From positions 248,001-312,000 of the forward strand of contig ML978180.1 in NCBI GenBank assembly GCA_010015745.1: 64,000 nt of DNA. Direction: 5' to 3'. Positions 44,207 through 56,700 of the stretch are shown here, one piece after another; the stretch's first letter is position 1; each line of letters opens with the position of its first letter. Under the pieces are notes generated by a model. The model searched no databases, had not been told where the DNA came from, and was given only the letters and a program-made list of their open reading frames with translations. A program made the translations under genes and the position numbers. This stretch comes from Setomelanomma holmii. Lineage: Eukaryota; Ascomycota; Dothideomycetes; Pleosporales; Phaeosphaeriaceae.

Positions 44207-46532
44207 TTATTCTACATTATGAACGAAATCAATAGCTTCGGCTTGTCTTTGCACATCCGAGCCCGGCGGCAAGTGCTTGCCCGAGGCGAGGATGGTCATG
44301 GCCTCCGATATAGCCTCCCTGCTAGACACGGGTTGCCATCGATCGTTGCTTCCGTCGTTACCACCGAGCCCGTAGGGCGACGAGCTCTCTTCGAAGCCAT
44401 ACAGCGCTGCATCTACCGTTAATCGCTCATGCGAAGCGTGGCTATCATCACTTGTTCGCCAGTATTGCGTTGCAGGCATAATGGATACCCTATGGGTGTT
44501 GGAAATCTCCTCCAGAGCGGTTTGCTCAGTGGTGTTTTCTTTATCATCGTGGTCGAAGTTCAACGGCAAAGCTGCCGTGGCTTCAGCGGCGAGCTGCTCT
44601 TGAAAGCTGTCGGTGTAGATCTGAATTGGCACTTCAGTGGAAGAAGCCCAGGAATCTCGATCATGGGCGAAGTATCGCTCACCAGGCTCGAGCATCCACA
44701 CATCGAGACCTTCCTTCCGGCGTATGCGATACGGTGGAGGAGTCGCAATGGTGGATGAGGACGTGGACATCGCGGTCATGACGCCTGCTAGATCTGGTCA
44801 TTACGTGGCTCTCGAAGACAAAAGTACACAAGGGCCTTGCAGACTTACCTGCAGACTCTCTAGATGTTGGCTCTTCTTCTATGACATGAGTATCGTGACA
44901 CCCTTCAGGGCCCTGTAAGCCAAGGTTTGTGATGCCAGCGTCGAATCCGTCCCGGACGCTTGGACAGCTTGAGCTCCTGTTCGGCGTCAAGCGATTGACG
45001 GTCGCAACCACAGCATCGTCACTTTCATCGTCTGTAATGGTCAATACCTCAAGCTCATCGTCCTGAGGGTGTCTGCTCATATCGTAGGATATCATCGGTC
45101 CTGAGGTCCTTCTGGATGATCGCCGAGTGGGCCCAAGTGACTTCTTTGGACGACGAGGTCCCATCCTACCCTTCTTGGGTGATGCGGGCTCCTCCTTGGT
45201 CTTTTCTCCATGTTCTTCACTCTTGTTTGCACCATGATCCTCGTCTGTGTCTGATTCGGATTGCACCAAGAACTCCTCGCTCTCATCGTCTGAGACTTGA
45301 TGAATCTCTCCATGGGCTATTCGACGTTTCACAGCCTGCGTAGGCCGAATCTTGTCATCCATCGGGTGATATTTGACATCGTAAGCAAGTCTGCTATGCT
45401 TTCTTTCGCGCTTGCGTAAAGAGTATGTGGAGGTCGGGGCTGGAGACGCAGTCGATGTATCCATAATTCGCCTTCCTCCTTCATTTTCGTTGGCTTCGAT
45501 GATATTCTTTGGATCGACAGTCGTGAGAAGAGTCGCAGCTCGGCCTCGCTTGGGAGGGGACGATGTAATCGTGGCCGATGACCCAAGTGAAGGCCTCTGC
45601 GTAGGTGACTGGTAAAGTTAGTCGAAGACATCCAAGAATCCAGATTGATGTAATGTTCCTACAGGCAGGTCACTCTCTCGCGGCTGTAACGTCTGGAATA
45701 GAAGGCTGCTATCTTGACCCTGCACTAGCACAATGTCATGGCCCGACCGCGTAGTGACCTTGTCGCCTTCCTTCCGCAGGAGTCGAAGCTCCTCTCCCGT
45801 CAATGGATGCTCTGGCGTTGTGCGGGCTGCAGCCTGGTTCAAGGTGGTGGAATCAGTGGTCTGACCATGACCTGGACTGGGTTTCTGGGTGTTGTTAGAG
45901 AAATCAGGTACTAGTCACGATAGCACAGGCCATTACAATGTCCTCCTCAATCCCCTCGTGCCGCGCATGCGTTGTATTCGATTGCTGTTCTGCGTTGGGC
46001 GCGGCTGGCAGTACCAGGCTTAAGCAAGCCTGATCATCCGTCGTAGCCATTGCTGGAGTCTCCGCCTGATTCAGATTGGCCGGCATTGCGTCGCTAGCAC
46101 GGATGTGTGTGAGCTGAGGTCGGTGAGCAAAAGCAGCAAATTTGGGATGGAAGATAGATCCTGTCAAGTTCTGGGGCGACGCGTTCCGACGTACCTTCCC
46201 AACACACGTGCTCACATGACTAGCAATAGAGCATCAGATACACATATAGGGAAGGAGTGACCTCGGAGGAGGCAGTCACCATCCTTAGTAGACGACGCAC
46301 TCTCGCGGGACTCGGGCATTCGGAAATAGGCTTGAGTTTCCTCGCCCTGCAACTCAACAACGTATGAAATTTGCTCGTTCAAATTCTGGGTACAGTAAGG
46401 GCTGTCTGCCTTCGCGATAATGGAGACTTTATTTCGATATCCGGTGCGTGGCGTGGGTATTGTGGCGCTGATATTGCGCTGCCCACCACGTCTTACTCCC
46501 GACTTCCCAAGCTCCGCGGGAGGACGCAGTCG
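44207..46532 (-). CDS. multi-exon acidic/basic protein of unknown function, 5' end incomplete
   Basis: At least six exons in reading order: up to 46532-46497, 46385-46280, 46160-45919, 45884-45663, 45608-44849 and 44784-44207. All junctions keep phase and give about 648 residues; the first exon and start codon were not found. The protein has alternating acidic Ser/Asp/Glu and basic Arg/Lys runs, for example RRPKKSLGPTRRSSRRTSGP, typical of nuclear or chromatin proteins. A motif appears twice in the fifth exon: LAYDVKYHPMDDKIRP and ISYDMSRHPQDDELEV. A compact region near MNQAAARTTPEHPLTGEEL could be ordered. Two donors are GTGACT, weaker than usual. I do not recognise the family; the duplicated motif suggests a repeat-type peptide ligand. 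Confidence 0.65.
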
Positions 46533-46970
46533 CTGTATAGTAGCATTTGTCCCCTTAGCATAACAACATACCGAGCACGTATCACTGTTGGTGGCATATA
46601 AGAGGCGGAATAGACGGTATACTGCAAGTACAGCTCGGATGGTGTTGATAAATAAGAGTAATTACAGTGTCCATCTGGGAGAGAGTATGCGATCCAAGTG
46701 AGTGTGACCGGTTGCGGCATGAGCAGACCATGCTCCACCTTGGTCAGAGACTCAGAAAATAAGGCTTTTTGCGACGATATTGGAGAACGAGATTGCTGAA
46801 GGTGAGGCGTGTTCTGACACAGATTAGGAAAGTGCGCGCCTAGCTCGTGTTCGGCATGTTCAAGTACGACTTGCTTGCGTGGAGGTATGCTGGAAAACAC
46901 CAACCCAACAAAAGAAATGACTTCGCTGAATCGCTAGCAGTAAGGACAACATGAAACAGAAATGCTATGC
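46533..46970. other. intergenic region / possible 5' exon of previous gene
   Basis: 438 bp between two minus-strand genes. A minus frame at 46493-46903 may hide the missing first exon of the gene that ends at 44207, but I could not find a consistent splice. Confidence 0.4.
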
Positions 46971-48017
46971 TCATCGACCAATGCGTGATGTAAGCCGTAC
47001 AGGTGGCATCACAAATTCTGGCTCGTCGTCGTCTTCATCATCGTCGACCTCGATTTCCATGGTCGTTAGCGGCGCCATTGTTGCGGGCGGGTCGGAGGGT
47101 ACTGAGTCCTTCGGCGGCGTGAGGGATGTAGACGGCGGCACTACAAACTGCGGGAAGTGCCGCTTATAGGAGGGCTCTGCAGAAGACACTGATGTATCGG
47201 ATGTATCTTGCGAGGGTGCTTCTTGCGGCTCTGGTGACTTCGCGACACGGCATTTTGCAGCTTCAGTTTTTGCACTCTCGAGGACGTCCTCGAAGCTCTT
47301 GCGAATATGCCCCAGCTCCTTGCGACAGTCGCCGTCGCGCAGAGTGAGATGGGCCGCCTTCTCGCACAAGCCTTGCGCGTGCTCCATCATCTTGTCTGTG
47401 GTATCGAACAGGGCAACAGGTGCGTTCGACCGGTCGCCAACGCCAGCGTGGCCACGCCGCTGCGCCGCAGTTCGCATTCGCATTGATGACATGCGCGGGC
47501 GGTATGTAACTTTTGCCAGGATAGCATCGTCTTCATCCTCGCCCGCTTCGTCTTCGTCCTCGCTGGATCCGGCAAGGGCGGCCAGCTCGTTCATCTTCGC
47601 CTCCATCTTAGCCTTCCGCAACAGGTTGCGGCCTGTCCCTATAGCCCGCACCATCAGCTCGAACGACTTCTGCATGTCCCCATCATAGCTGACCACGACC
47701 ATTGTCCGCGCGCGGTATCGCGACGGCCCTGAAGCCCGGCCTGACATGACTGAGAGGGTCTTGCGCTTGCGATTTCCAACAGGGTCCGTCTGTGCTCCTT
47801 GTGACGGCGCAGCCTCTTCTGCTATTACACACATTCTCCCAGGACGTATCGATTCGATTGATTCGGTCGGACGCTTTGCGAAAGGCGACACAGATATGGG
47901 GACCCTGGCGATCTCATCCTGCATGGCGGCGACTTTGGCTTCCATGACGCCCATGTCTTGCAGCCATTGCGGTATATTATCCCGCAGGAAGGTAAACGAC
48001 TTCTCAATCTCTGACAT
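46971..48017 (-). CDS. hypothetical protein with acidic tail
   Basis: Single-exon gene of 348 aa from the ATG at 48017 (MSEIEKSFTFLRDNIPQWLQD). The open frame extends 14 residues upstream without a better start. The first 60 residues look helical, with a Leu/Ile-rich segment. A central region includes MVVVSYDGDMQKSFELMVRA and KAKMEAKMNELAAL. Acidic runs (SSEDEDEAGEDEDD and, near the end, EVDDDEDDDEPEF) alternate with basic linkers. I recognise no domain. It resembles fungal proteins of unknown function with an N-terminal helical bundle. Confidence 0.7.
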   Translation of the reverse strand: MSEIEKSFTFLRDNIPQWLQDMGVMEAKVAAMQDEIARVPISVSPFAKRPTESIESIRPGRMCVIAEEAAPSQGAQTDPVGNRKRKTLSVMSGRASGPSRYRARTMVVVSYDGDMQKSFELMVRAIGTGRNLLRKAKMEAKMNELAALAGSSEDEDEAGEDEDDAILAKVTYRPRMSSMRMRTAAQRRGHAGVGDRSNAPVALFDTTDKMMEHAQGLCEKAAHLTLRDGDCRKELGHIRKSFEDVLESAKTEAAKCRVAKSPEPQEAPSQDTSDTSVSSAEPSYKRHFPQFVVPPSTSLTPPKDSVPSDPPATMAPLTTMEIEVDDDEDDDEPEFVMPPVRLTSRIGR

Positions 48018-49927
48018 GTTGGACTGGGTGTCGATGCGGCAGCGGGCGGGTCGCGACACAGCGGTTGTATGGCAGACGGAAGGCAGAGGGAATCAAAGGG
48101 CGTCGACCAGCGAGCAGGCGTGTTAAGACAACGGAGTGCAGCTTCGTGCAGGCAGGTGTCCAACAAGATTGTGGTAGAGGCAGCGGAGGAGGTGGAGCGG
48201 AGTCGTTGGCGACCAGAGGGATCTGCGGCTCACCTTATGGCCGGCGGAGCAACGGCTGGCAAGACAAAGCTGCGTGCGGATACGAGCTGCGATCAACAGG
48301 CCGCGCTTCGAGTGGATGCCAACATGCGAGCGGGATTGCGTCGTGCAAACTCACGGCGCATTGCACGAGTAGGAGGCGGATGCAGGAAGGAGACAACAGC
48401 GATTGCGGCGGGTGCAGGGAATAGCCTCAGAGAAAGGATGGGGTCCCGAGCGGGAGGTAACTTCGTTCGTTTGCTGGGATTGAGACGGCCCCTTCGTGCC
48501 TCCTTGGCATGGGCGAGCACCGACGCCTGTCTCGTTGCAGCAGTTGGTGCAAATGCCTCACTCTCTGGCGTTGCACGGGGGCCGGCGACATGTTTGCTGC
48601 TTCGACGTCGTGGCGCCTGTTTGGCCGTCTTGCACATGGCTGACGGTACACGATCGAGCTGCCCCAGGACGAGCGTTGCAAGAGATCGCCAGCGCATGGT
48701 CGTCCACGACCACGACCACCAACCTTGAAAGTCGCAGCGGGTGCAGGCAAGCGCAACGGTGGAACGCAAGTGCAGATGCAGAGCGTCGCTCATTTGCTCA
48801 GAGAGGAAGTCGGTCAGCAGTCTGGGCCGCGTCAAGACTCGCTCCATCATGCGTGCAACAATGACTCCTCGCTGACGAGGTTGGTAGAAGCACAGTCGCA
48901 GACTGTCATCTCGCGGCTGTCCTCCAATCACTGCCTCATGGCGCTCGCTACTCGATAGTGCACGCCGCAACCGCAGCAGGTTCAGCGGCGAGGCGGGTGC
49001 GAATGAGAACGCGGCCGTTAGTAGGCGACATCGAACTCGTGTCTGCCAGTTATTGCCCTGTAATACTGTGCGCGCTGTTCTTGTGCAAAGTCGTGGTGCA
49101 ATCCAGTGACTGTGAGCGCTACCAGCGTGGGCACACTCCTGCGAGCACATGATCGACGCATCTCAGATAGGCGCAGATGTCCATGGTTAGCTCCCACTAG
49201 CAGAAGGAGACTACCTACATACAGTCGTCAAGCTTCGCATATATGAAGTGGGGTCTAAGTATAGCTCGTCGAGCTGGATCCCTACCAGCATCCTCACAAC
49301 AACCGGAGGCTCGTCCGGATCCTATCAGCCCGCGCTCCCTGTCTACCGCATGAGGACAGTAGCACCGGATGCAATCGCGAGGATAGCCAAAGGCACCATA
49401 GAAATCTCTGACGTGCGTGAATAACGGGTGCGGATATGGCGTCCCCACGTCAAGCAAGTTAGAATCATTTCCTCCAATCGTACAAATTAAATTCTCGCTT
49501 CACCCCGTCTGTTAACACCGCGAGCTACAGTGACGGACCGGCGTGGGCGCCTGGGCTAGAGAACGAGCGGTGAACACGACATGTCAGTCCTCCTCTTAAT
49601 AAAGCTTGCAATGTCGGCAAGCATGAGAGCGCAGGGAAGAAGAATGCGCTTAGACAAGAGGTCGCCGACCTCGACCTGAATGGTGGGAATTGCGTCGGAA
49701 CATTGCATGCATAGAAGGCGAGGATAATGTAGGAAATGCAAGGCGCTGCGACAATGGGTTACACCGCATTGTAGACATAGCGTGATCAGCATCTCTATCA
49801 GAGCGGCACGAAACGTCAGACACTCGGCCATTAAAGACATCGCTTTCAAGAAGGATGAAAGCACGATTGCTCAAACGTTGCGGGCTACACTGTTTGTATT
49901 GAACTTTGCGCACTGCAAAACTCACGG
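48018..49927. other. 1.9-kb intergenic region
   Basis: GC-rich, with long but mutually overlapping frames on both strands (48293-49150 minus, 48069-48728 plus). Their products are Arg/Ala/Cys-rich without domains, as expected for chance frames in GC-rich DNA. The left end holds the promoter of the gene starting at 48017. Confidence 0.45.
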
Positions 49928-50816
49928 CTATGGCCAAAGCTCCTCCGTTCTCCAGCCAGCGTTCGCTCGCGTGCTGTCGTCGAAGGTGTACTTATATCTC
50001 CTTCCCTTTTCCGGGTCACTAAGATCAGTCTGCTCTACAGAATCCGGTACAATGACAACCAGCCTGAAGTTCTTGCGAGCTACAGGGTCATGCAGATCCT
50101 GCGTCTTGGATCCAAGCGCAAGGTTCTTCTCATCATATAGCTTGTCAGTCGAAGTTCCTGGCGGTGGATTCTTGAACGAGCCTGAATGGAGTTAGACCAA
50201 AATATCGAAATGACCATTTCTAAGTACCTTTGATGCCTGGCGATTGGTTTCCAAAGAATCCCGTAAGCTCCTTCTCCCAACTCCAGCCGCCCTCCTTTCC
50301 CTCTTCCAACACCCGCATCCTCTTGCCCACTTCGCTCTTGACTGTACGCACACCACTGCTCTCTTCATCTCCCTCGATATCGTCTGCAATGACGAACGCC
50401 CGCCCCTTGATCCTCCACTGCGTTCCGACCTCCGAGATCCAGTAGACGGCCTCCACAGGTCCTCCTCCACCACTTCCTTGGATTTGGTCTTTGCTCTCGG
50501 CATGACCAGCGCTAGTTGCAAAGATCTGTGCGACCTTCTCCATGCGCACATCAGTCGTGAAAGTTGGGCAATCACTCGCAAATACCTTGGGGTTGCGTTC
50601 TGCATCGTTGTGTTTGTTCTCTGGCAGCTCAGCCCAAAAACCACGGAAGATGCAATATCGAACGCGTGGAACATAAGGCGTGGGAGATCCTTTGGGCGCG
50701 AAATTGAGAGTACCGAGCACAAATTCGGGTGACTTCATCTTAGAGATGTGCTCGTCGAAAAGCTGCTTCCATGGTGCTTGAGGCAGTACCGATGCGGAGG
50801 GTGCCGTGGTCGACAT
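49928..50816 (-). CDS. FMN-binding pyridoxamine 5'-phosphate oxidase-like protein (Alr4036 family)
   Basis: Two exons in reading order, 50816-50228 and 50181-49928, give 280 aa. The split-barrel FMN-binding fold is recognisable from APWKQLFDEHISKMKSPEF at the start, and from PTPYVPRVRYCIFRGFWAEL and AVYWISEVGTQWRIKGRAFV. The C-terminal part, DPVARKNFRLVVIVPDSVEQ, follows the splice junction. The 46-nt intron opens GTACTT and ends TTCAG. Proteins of this family resemble pyridoxamine phosphate oxidase, but most lack proof of that activity. The start at 50816 precedes the domain by about 15 residues, matching relatives. Confidence 0.92.
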
Positions 50817-51821
50817 GGTGCGTACAAAACGCGAGAGTCGCCGAGTTGCTATGTGTGAAGCTATGGTGGCTGGTCGGAAGGTGAAAATTGCGCGGCCCCA
50901 AAGTGTGTTGTGAGAAAGCTGGGAGAGATAATTCGAAGCTTAATGCTATGAGATCAATGATGTCGTCATGCATTCATTCAAAGCTATGGCTCCACAAGTG
51001 CACTTGCAAGACATCAATCGATTGACCGTTGCAAGATTTGGCGAGCAAATCAGCTTTCTCAGCTACGATTGTACCACCAACCGGCAAAGGAGGCTGTACA
51101 GATTCAAGTTGTAACGGACAAGGCTGCGGACGTTGGAAACACCCATCGACGACCTCTCGCTTAGCGCAGCCACGTGAGCCCCGACTCCCCGCGCTTCCAA
51201 GTGTCGGTCTCAAATTCAATGCTTGGACAATTCGCAACGACAAGCTCGGAACAATGTCTACAATTCGGGTGCCTGTGTGCTCCTTCTTGCGGGGCAAGTG
51301 GACGTGCAAACTCGAAGATTTTCTATGCGATGTGATCATGTTCCACAAAAACGCCGAACAGTCAAGATCTTCGTGCAACCTTGCACCTGACGATGAGTTC
51401 CTCCGCGCAACACAGGTCGGCGACGTTGACATGTCGCTTCAATTTTTCATCCAGGCGTCCACAATTGCGAATCCAGTGCTCGGCTGTAATGCGAAAGGCA
51501 GCATCCATTGGCACGATTTAGATCACATCAGAACATTGGACTTCTGTGTAGGTAAGCGCTACGAAGAGAGTGTGTTGAAGAGGCGAGATGGTGGACGTTT
51601 TGCGTGCAATTACATGAAACAAGTGCGGTGTACCTTCGTGCTTGTGTCGCATTCCTCTTCTAGGCACAGCCTGGATGGTTCTTAGGGGGCTTCACACGCG
51701 TGCCTCGCGTGATGCTTAGGAACTGAAATGGCTATAATCGTAGATTGTCCATACCGAAGGACCTCCTCAAGAAGCAAATACGCGCATGTGAGATTGTTTT
51801 GAGGACAATGGGTTCGAGCGC
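50817..51821. other. intergenic region
   Basis: 1.0 kb between the oxidase start and the POL32 stop. A plus frame at 51029-51685 (218 residues, Cys-containing) is overlapped by a minus frame at 50974-51432; neither has a domain or supporting splice structure. Confidence 0.4.
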
Positions 51822-53560
51822 TCAGGCTTTCTTGAAGAAGCTGGCGATGCTGCCCTGTCCCTTCTTGCCAGGAGGCTTGCCTTTGGCGCTGCTTGATGGC
51901 TTGTTCGGCGCGGCTTTGAGCTTCATGGGATCTGGCTCCTCTTCAGAGAACGACTCCCAGACAGCCTCTTCTTTGGTGACTAGTCATGATCAGCATATAC
52001 GGAAAGAGTGCACACCAGCTCTGCCTACCCAGATAGCCATCCTCATCCTTGACCTTTTTCTTCTTCATCACTCGTCGTTTGCCACGTCTCCGGCCAATCT
52101 CCACTGTGACGAGCGGCTCTGTTTGTGGATTCTCTTTGCTGTCCACAGGCTCCATCGGGGAAGCCTTGTCCTGTGACTCAGGAGGTGCATCTTGCATGTC
52201 CACGTCTAAAGAAGGTCAATCATTTCTGCATGCACATGGCGGCCTCGTCTTACCATCATCTTCCATCATTTTGCGCAATTTTTCCTGGCGGTCTTCGCGA
52301 GCCTTGCGGGCTGCGTCGTTCCTCCCTTGGTCTACGGTGACCTCTGGCTCATCGTCCACGTCACCTTCGTCTTCGGACATGCCTTGCATGATGTCTATCA
52401 ATGTCAACACTGGCATGCTAGTCAGAGCAGGTGAACTAACCATCTTCAGGGGGTGCGGGCGTGGATTCTTGCGACCGATCAGCTTCCTTTGTCTTTGGTT
52501 TTACCTTTGCAAACGACTTGAACAGGTCTCCAGCCGTTTGGCTCTTCTTTGTGCCGGACTTGGAGTCGGATCTCTTCAAGGTGGCAGGCCCGGCTGACGG
52601 CTGAGGCGTTGACCGATTGAATATATTGTTCTCGGACGTGCTGCCTCGATGTGCCGTGGCAGATGTTTCTTTCGGTTTTGGGTGAGTCCCGAGTGCACAT
52701 TTCGAGGCAGGCGTGGGTGCAGCTTTCGCAGCAGGCTTTGCGGCGGTAGTTGTAGGAGGAGGAGCGAACTTGGCGGTAGTTGTAGGAGGAGGAGCGAACT
52801 TGGCGGTCCTTCTCTGGATTTGGAACTTCAGTATGAGTGCTGAGGGCAGATGAGAAGGAAGAAACGAACCTTGATGTAAGGGTTTTGGATGGATCCATAC
52901 ATTCTCCAGCGCTGCAGAGGATCTTCGTCTGCGGGTTCTGTGTCAATCTCATGATTGCACGCGGCCAGCACGCTCAAGTTCTGAGTATGTTAGCCATGAA
53001 CATCCTGGTGTATCCGTTCCGTACCTCAATTGGACCAGGCTCCAGGCTGTACATGTGAATAGAAGTCTCGTCGTCGAATGCTGCGCGGGTTTCTGCCGAC
53101 TTGTCAGCGTAGTAAGCATGCGAATGTATGTACACGCACTCTGCAGTTCCTCTTCTCGAACTAGTACGATCGCTGTTCTCTTGACGGGCTCTTCTGCAGG
53201 CTCTTCGAGCTCCGGCATTGAGCTCATGAACGGCGAGCTGCGCATCGCAACGTCGTCCCCAGCCTTTCCATGTATGCCATTGGTGTGGTGTTGGACGCGC
53301 TTCTTGCCGGTGACGAGGTAGGTTGCGTGGACCGAGCCAGGCTTCTTCGCATTCTGCTGCTGTTGGAAGTCGAAGAGCATGCACTTGGCAATATTGACGG
53401 GCACATTGACAGCACGAGACAGGAGCCTGTATGTGACCTGGCGCCGATTAGCTCGCAGTCTTGGAACACCAGACGCCTAGTGACGATAGCATACCGGCTT
53501 GCTTTCGGTGAGTATCCGCGCAGCGAGGTAGTCTCTACTCTGTTGCTCAGCCATTGCCAT
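51822..53560 (-). CDS. POL32: DNA polymerase delta subunit 3 (Pol32/Cdc27)
   Basis: Eight exons in reading order: 53560-53495, 53437-53140, 53092-53025, 52980-52870, 52813-52441, 52394-52254, 52205-52029 and 51979-51822. Phases close to give 463 aa. Pol32 links polymerase delta to PCNA and supports lagging-strand and break-induced synthesis in the nucleus. The N-terminal winged-helix part carries YRLLSRAVNVPVNIAKCMLF and FQQQQNAKKPGSVHATYLVT. The middle is disordered and basic. The C terminus ends with a PCNA-binding box, QGSIASFFKK, as in the family. A 30-bp unit is tandemly duplicated at 52742-52801 and repeats TAKFAPPPTT. ATGs at 53560 and 53554 are both possible starts. Confidence 0.93.
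52742..52801. repeat. 30-bp coding tandem duplication in POL32
   Basis: Two identical 30-bp copies head to tail inside exon 5. They encode the ten residues TAKFAPPPTT twice in the disordered linker and keep the frame. Confidence 0.95.
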
Positions 53561-53765
53561 GGTTGTGGTGGCGATGAGGCCGATGCAAGACTGAGGCAGT
53601 GTAGATCGACGCGCGACGCGAAATCAGGTGCACGCGTCAAATGGCATAAATTGTTGGCGTCGCATGACTCGCACCAGCCTGCCGTGCCCAACTATGCCAC
53701 ACCCTTGGGCGCGCACTGACTTCTGCAACGCAACTTCAAAGCGCGTCCCACCACCACGGCCTGAA
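53561..53765. promoter_or_regulatory. 205-bp divergent promoter, POL32 / tubulin cofactor D
   Basis: The two start codons are 205 bp apart and face away from each other, so promoter elements must be shared or tightly packed. No element is recognised. Confidence 0.55.
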
Positions 53766-56700
53766 ATGAGTGCTGGGGAAGACGACGACGTCAAGCTGCA
53801 GAGGGCCTCTGCGTCGCTCATTGCTGAGTTCGGTGCTCTTCTTCCGCGTCTACTTCGAAAGCGCAAACATGATTCAGTCCCAGTCAGGCTCATGTGGAAG
53901 GCATGTTCCTTGGTATGCTATGCCTCATGACGTTTGGCATGTCATGGAATTGACCGTGACAAGATAGAGCCCTTCCAGGAAGATCCCCAAATCCTAGACA
54001 CGCACCTAAAGACGTTCTTGCCGCCTCTGGTCGCCGCCTATCTAAGAACACTCAATACAGTACCCGTGGAGCACTCGACGAAGGGCTCAGTTCCGTTGTC
54101 ACATGCCATATGCTGCACTTTGAATGTATTCTGCAAAGTCCGCGGTGAAAAGGTCATCAAAGGGTTCTTCAACAATGAACCGCGATATCTATTATCCATC
54201 CTCGACGAACTTGAAGCTGGTCGAAATCTGCCGAAAGTCGACAACGATACTCTGCAACAGCAACTCCTTGTGCCGTGGGCTGAGCGCTATATATTACTGT
54301 CTTGGCTCTCACATCTTATGCTAGCACCATTTCCGTTGGAGTCCATATCCGGTCTGGAACCCTCGCAGCAGACCGCTACACGTCTTGGTCTACAGCTGAC
54401 CCCAAGCGTTCCAGGCATTGCGCTGCGGGTTCTGGCCGTATGCTTCCAGCGTCTTGAGTCCGCTTCGAAAGAGCGCCCTGCAGCCGCTAACCTTCTGGTC
54501 AGACTCTGTACACGTCCGGACATGCAGAAACTCGGCATGGTAGACTCGCTCGTCAAGTGGTCCGTTTCGTTTTTTGACAAAGCTGTTGAGTCTCAGACAG
54601 ACATACACGCATCCCTTGGCGTTCTTTCTTTCCTATCGGGCCTCGTTGCTTCAACCACTACCTCAGAGATTGGCCCGCACCTGTCTACAATCTACCGTAC
54701 GTGTCGGGGGATTCTAGACCAGGAGAGTCTGTCCTTCGTCAAGTCGTCTGCAGTGGCGAGGAAATTGATCGTCAAGATGTTGCACAACATTATAACGCAC
54801 TGTCTGCAACCGGCCTCAAATTTGGCTGAGATAGACGCCACATCCACTCTCGAAGAGGTTATCGAGTATCTTCTCGAAGCGGTAGCCGATGGTGACACCC
54901 CGGTAAGATACGGAGTAAGCAAAGCCCTCAGTATCATCACTTTGAAGCTGGATATGGAGATGGCAGAAGAGGTAGTGGAAGCCATTCTCGGATCGCTCAA
55001 TGAGAATGTATACTGGCAGGGCTCCAAGCGCAATCTTAGTGGGGTCAACCCATTGCGATGGCATGGTCTCACCCTGACGTTAGCCCAGTTGCTGTACCGA
55101 AAGGCTATCTCCACGAGGATGCTGCCCAATGTTCTCAATGCACTCCTTCTCTCCCTTGGTTTCGAGCAGCGCTCACCTACTGGCGGTTCGATTGGTACCA
55201 ATGTACGGGATGCTGCCTGCTTTGGTGTCTGGGCGCTATCTCGACGCTATGCAACGGATGATCTTCTTGAGGTAGAGACGGGCTCAATTCGGGCCTGCGA
55301 GCATCGAAAAGACCTCTCCGTCACGCAAGCATTGGCCATCGAACTCGTTGCTGTTGCATGTCTCGATCCAGCTGGCAACATAAGACGAGGCTCGTCCGCC
55401 GCTCTTCAAGAGTTGATTGGTCGGCATCCAAACACCATCGAAAATGGAATATCACTGGTCCAGGTCGTTGACTTTCATGCTGTCGGTCTTCGTCAACGAG
55501 CTCTCTGCAATGTGGCTCTCAAGGCTAGTGATTTGCACGCTTTGTATTGGGAGGCTTTGTTCGAAGGCCTTCTAGGATGGCGAGGAACTGGCTCACTGGA
55601 CACAGACTCCCGCCTTTTTGCCGCGAGGGCTGTGGGACTGCTGTCGCATACCCAATCAGCGGATGGCATGCGATGGATGTCGGATCAGATTCGTGACCAA
55701 TTGGTCGAACTTCGGACTCGGGAAGTCGAGGAGCGCCAGGGACTTGTCTCGTCTCTCGCCGCACTTGCCACTGCAGCGACCGACTCGTTAAATGACACAA
55801 GTGGGCACTGCAAAAAAGCAGACAGAGTTGCTCTATTGAAACTCCTTTCGCATCTTTGGCAACTTCTGGGCGCCGAATTGATGCTCGACGACAAAGCTTT
55901 TACTTCTCCAGCGTTACGTCCTGAGCATACCGCATCTTCGATACTCTGCTTCATTGCAGCAATGTCGCGATTGACTATCGGCTTACCGGAGAGTGATTGG
56001 CCAAGCGATATTCCAATCGCTGAAATATCGCGCGTTCTCAATTTGTGCCTGGCCCGCCACGAGGAGCCGGTGTTGGACGCCATCATACTCACGGTACCAA
56101 CAGTTCTTCCAATTTTCAAATCCAGTCGTGATGGACTCAACGAAAACCTCGTGAACGGATGGTTGTCCAGCCTCTCGAATGAAGCGTCATTCAATGGGCT
56201 ACGGTGTTCAGGTCATGCTGTAGCCATTGGCGCTGCATACTCAACATTAATATGCCGAGACTTGGACGGGCAAGCTGAAATGAACGCGTCGGACTTACTG
56301 ACTAGGATAGTCCGTGTGCTCACTTTCAGGTGCACCGCAGCTGTCGCAATTGAAGCACGAATCGTAGCATTGCGCGCGCTGAATGTGCTGGTTCGGAGCT
56401 CAAGGCACCTATCTCTGCCTACAGAAAGCCAGGTTGCTGCTGCATTGCACATTGCCTTGAACGACTATACCATCACAGAGCGAGGTGATATCGGATCACT
56501 CGTTCGCACTGAAGCCCTAAGGACTGTCGGATCCAGCTGGACTGCGGGCGCTCTGCAAACTCCCACGAGCGAGTCGCTTCATTTCCTGGGCGCTGATGTC
56601 CTTCGACTGTCCTTGGAAAAGCTTGACAAGATCCGCGTGGTAGCCGCACAAGTTTTGAGATTGCGCGATGTGGCTCCATCAGGAGAGGTCCACACTGTGA

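Noticed and set aside
48293..49150. 285-residue minus-strand frame
   Set aside because: GC-rich DNA with an equally long plus-strand frame; Arg/Ala/Cys-rich product without a recognisable fold.
51029..51685. 218-residue plus-strand frame
   Set aside because: Cys-containing but without a spacing pattern of any zinc finger, and overlapped by a minus-strand frame.
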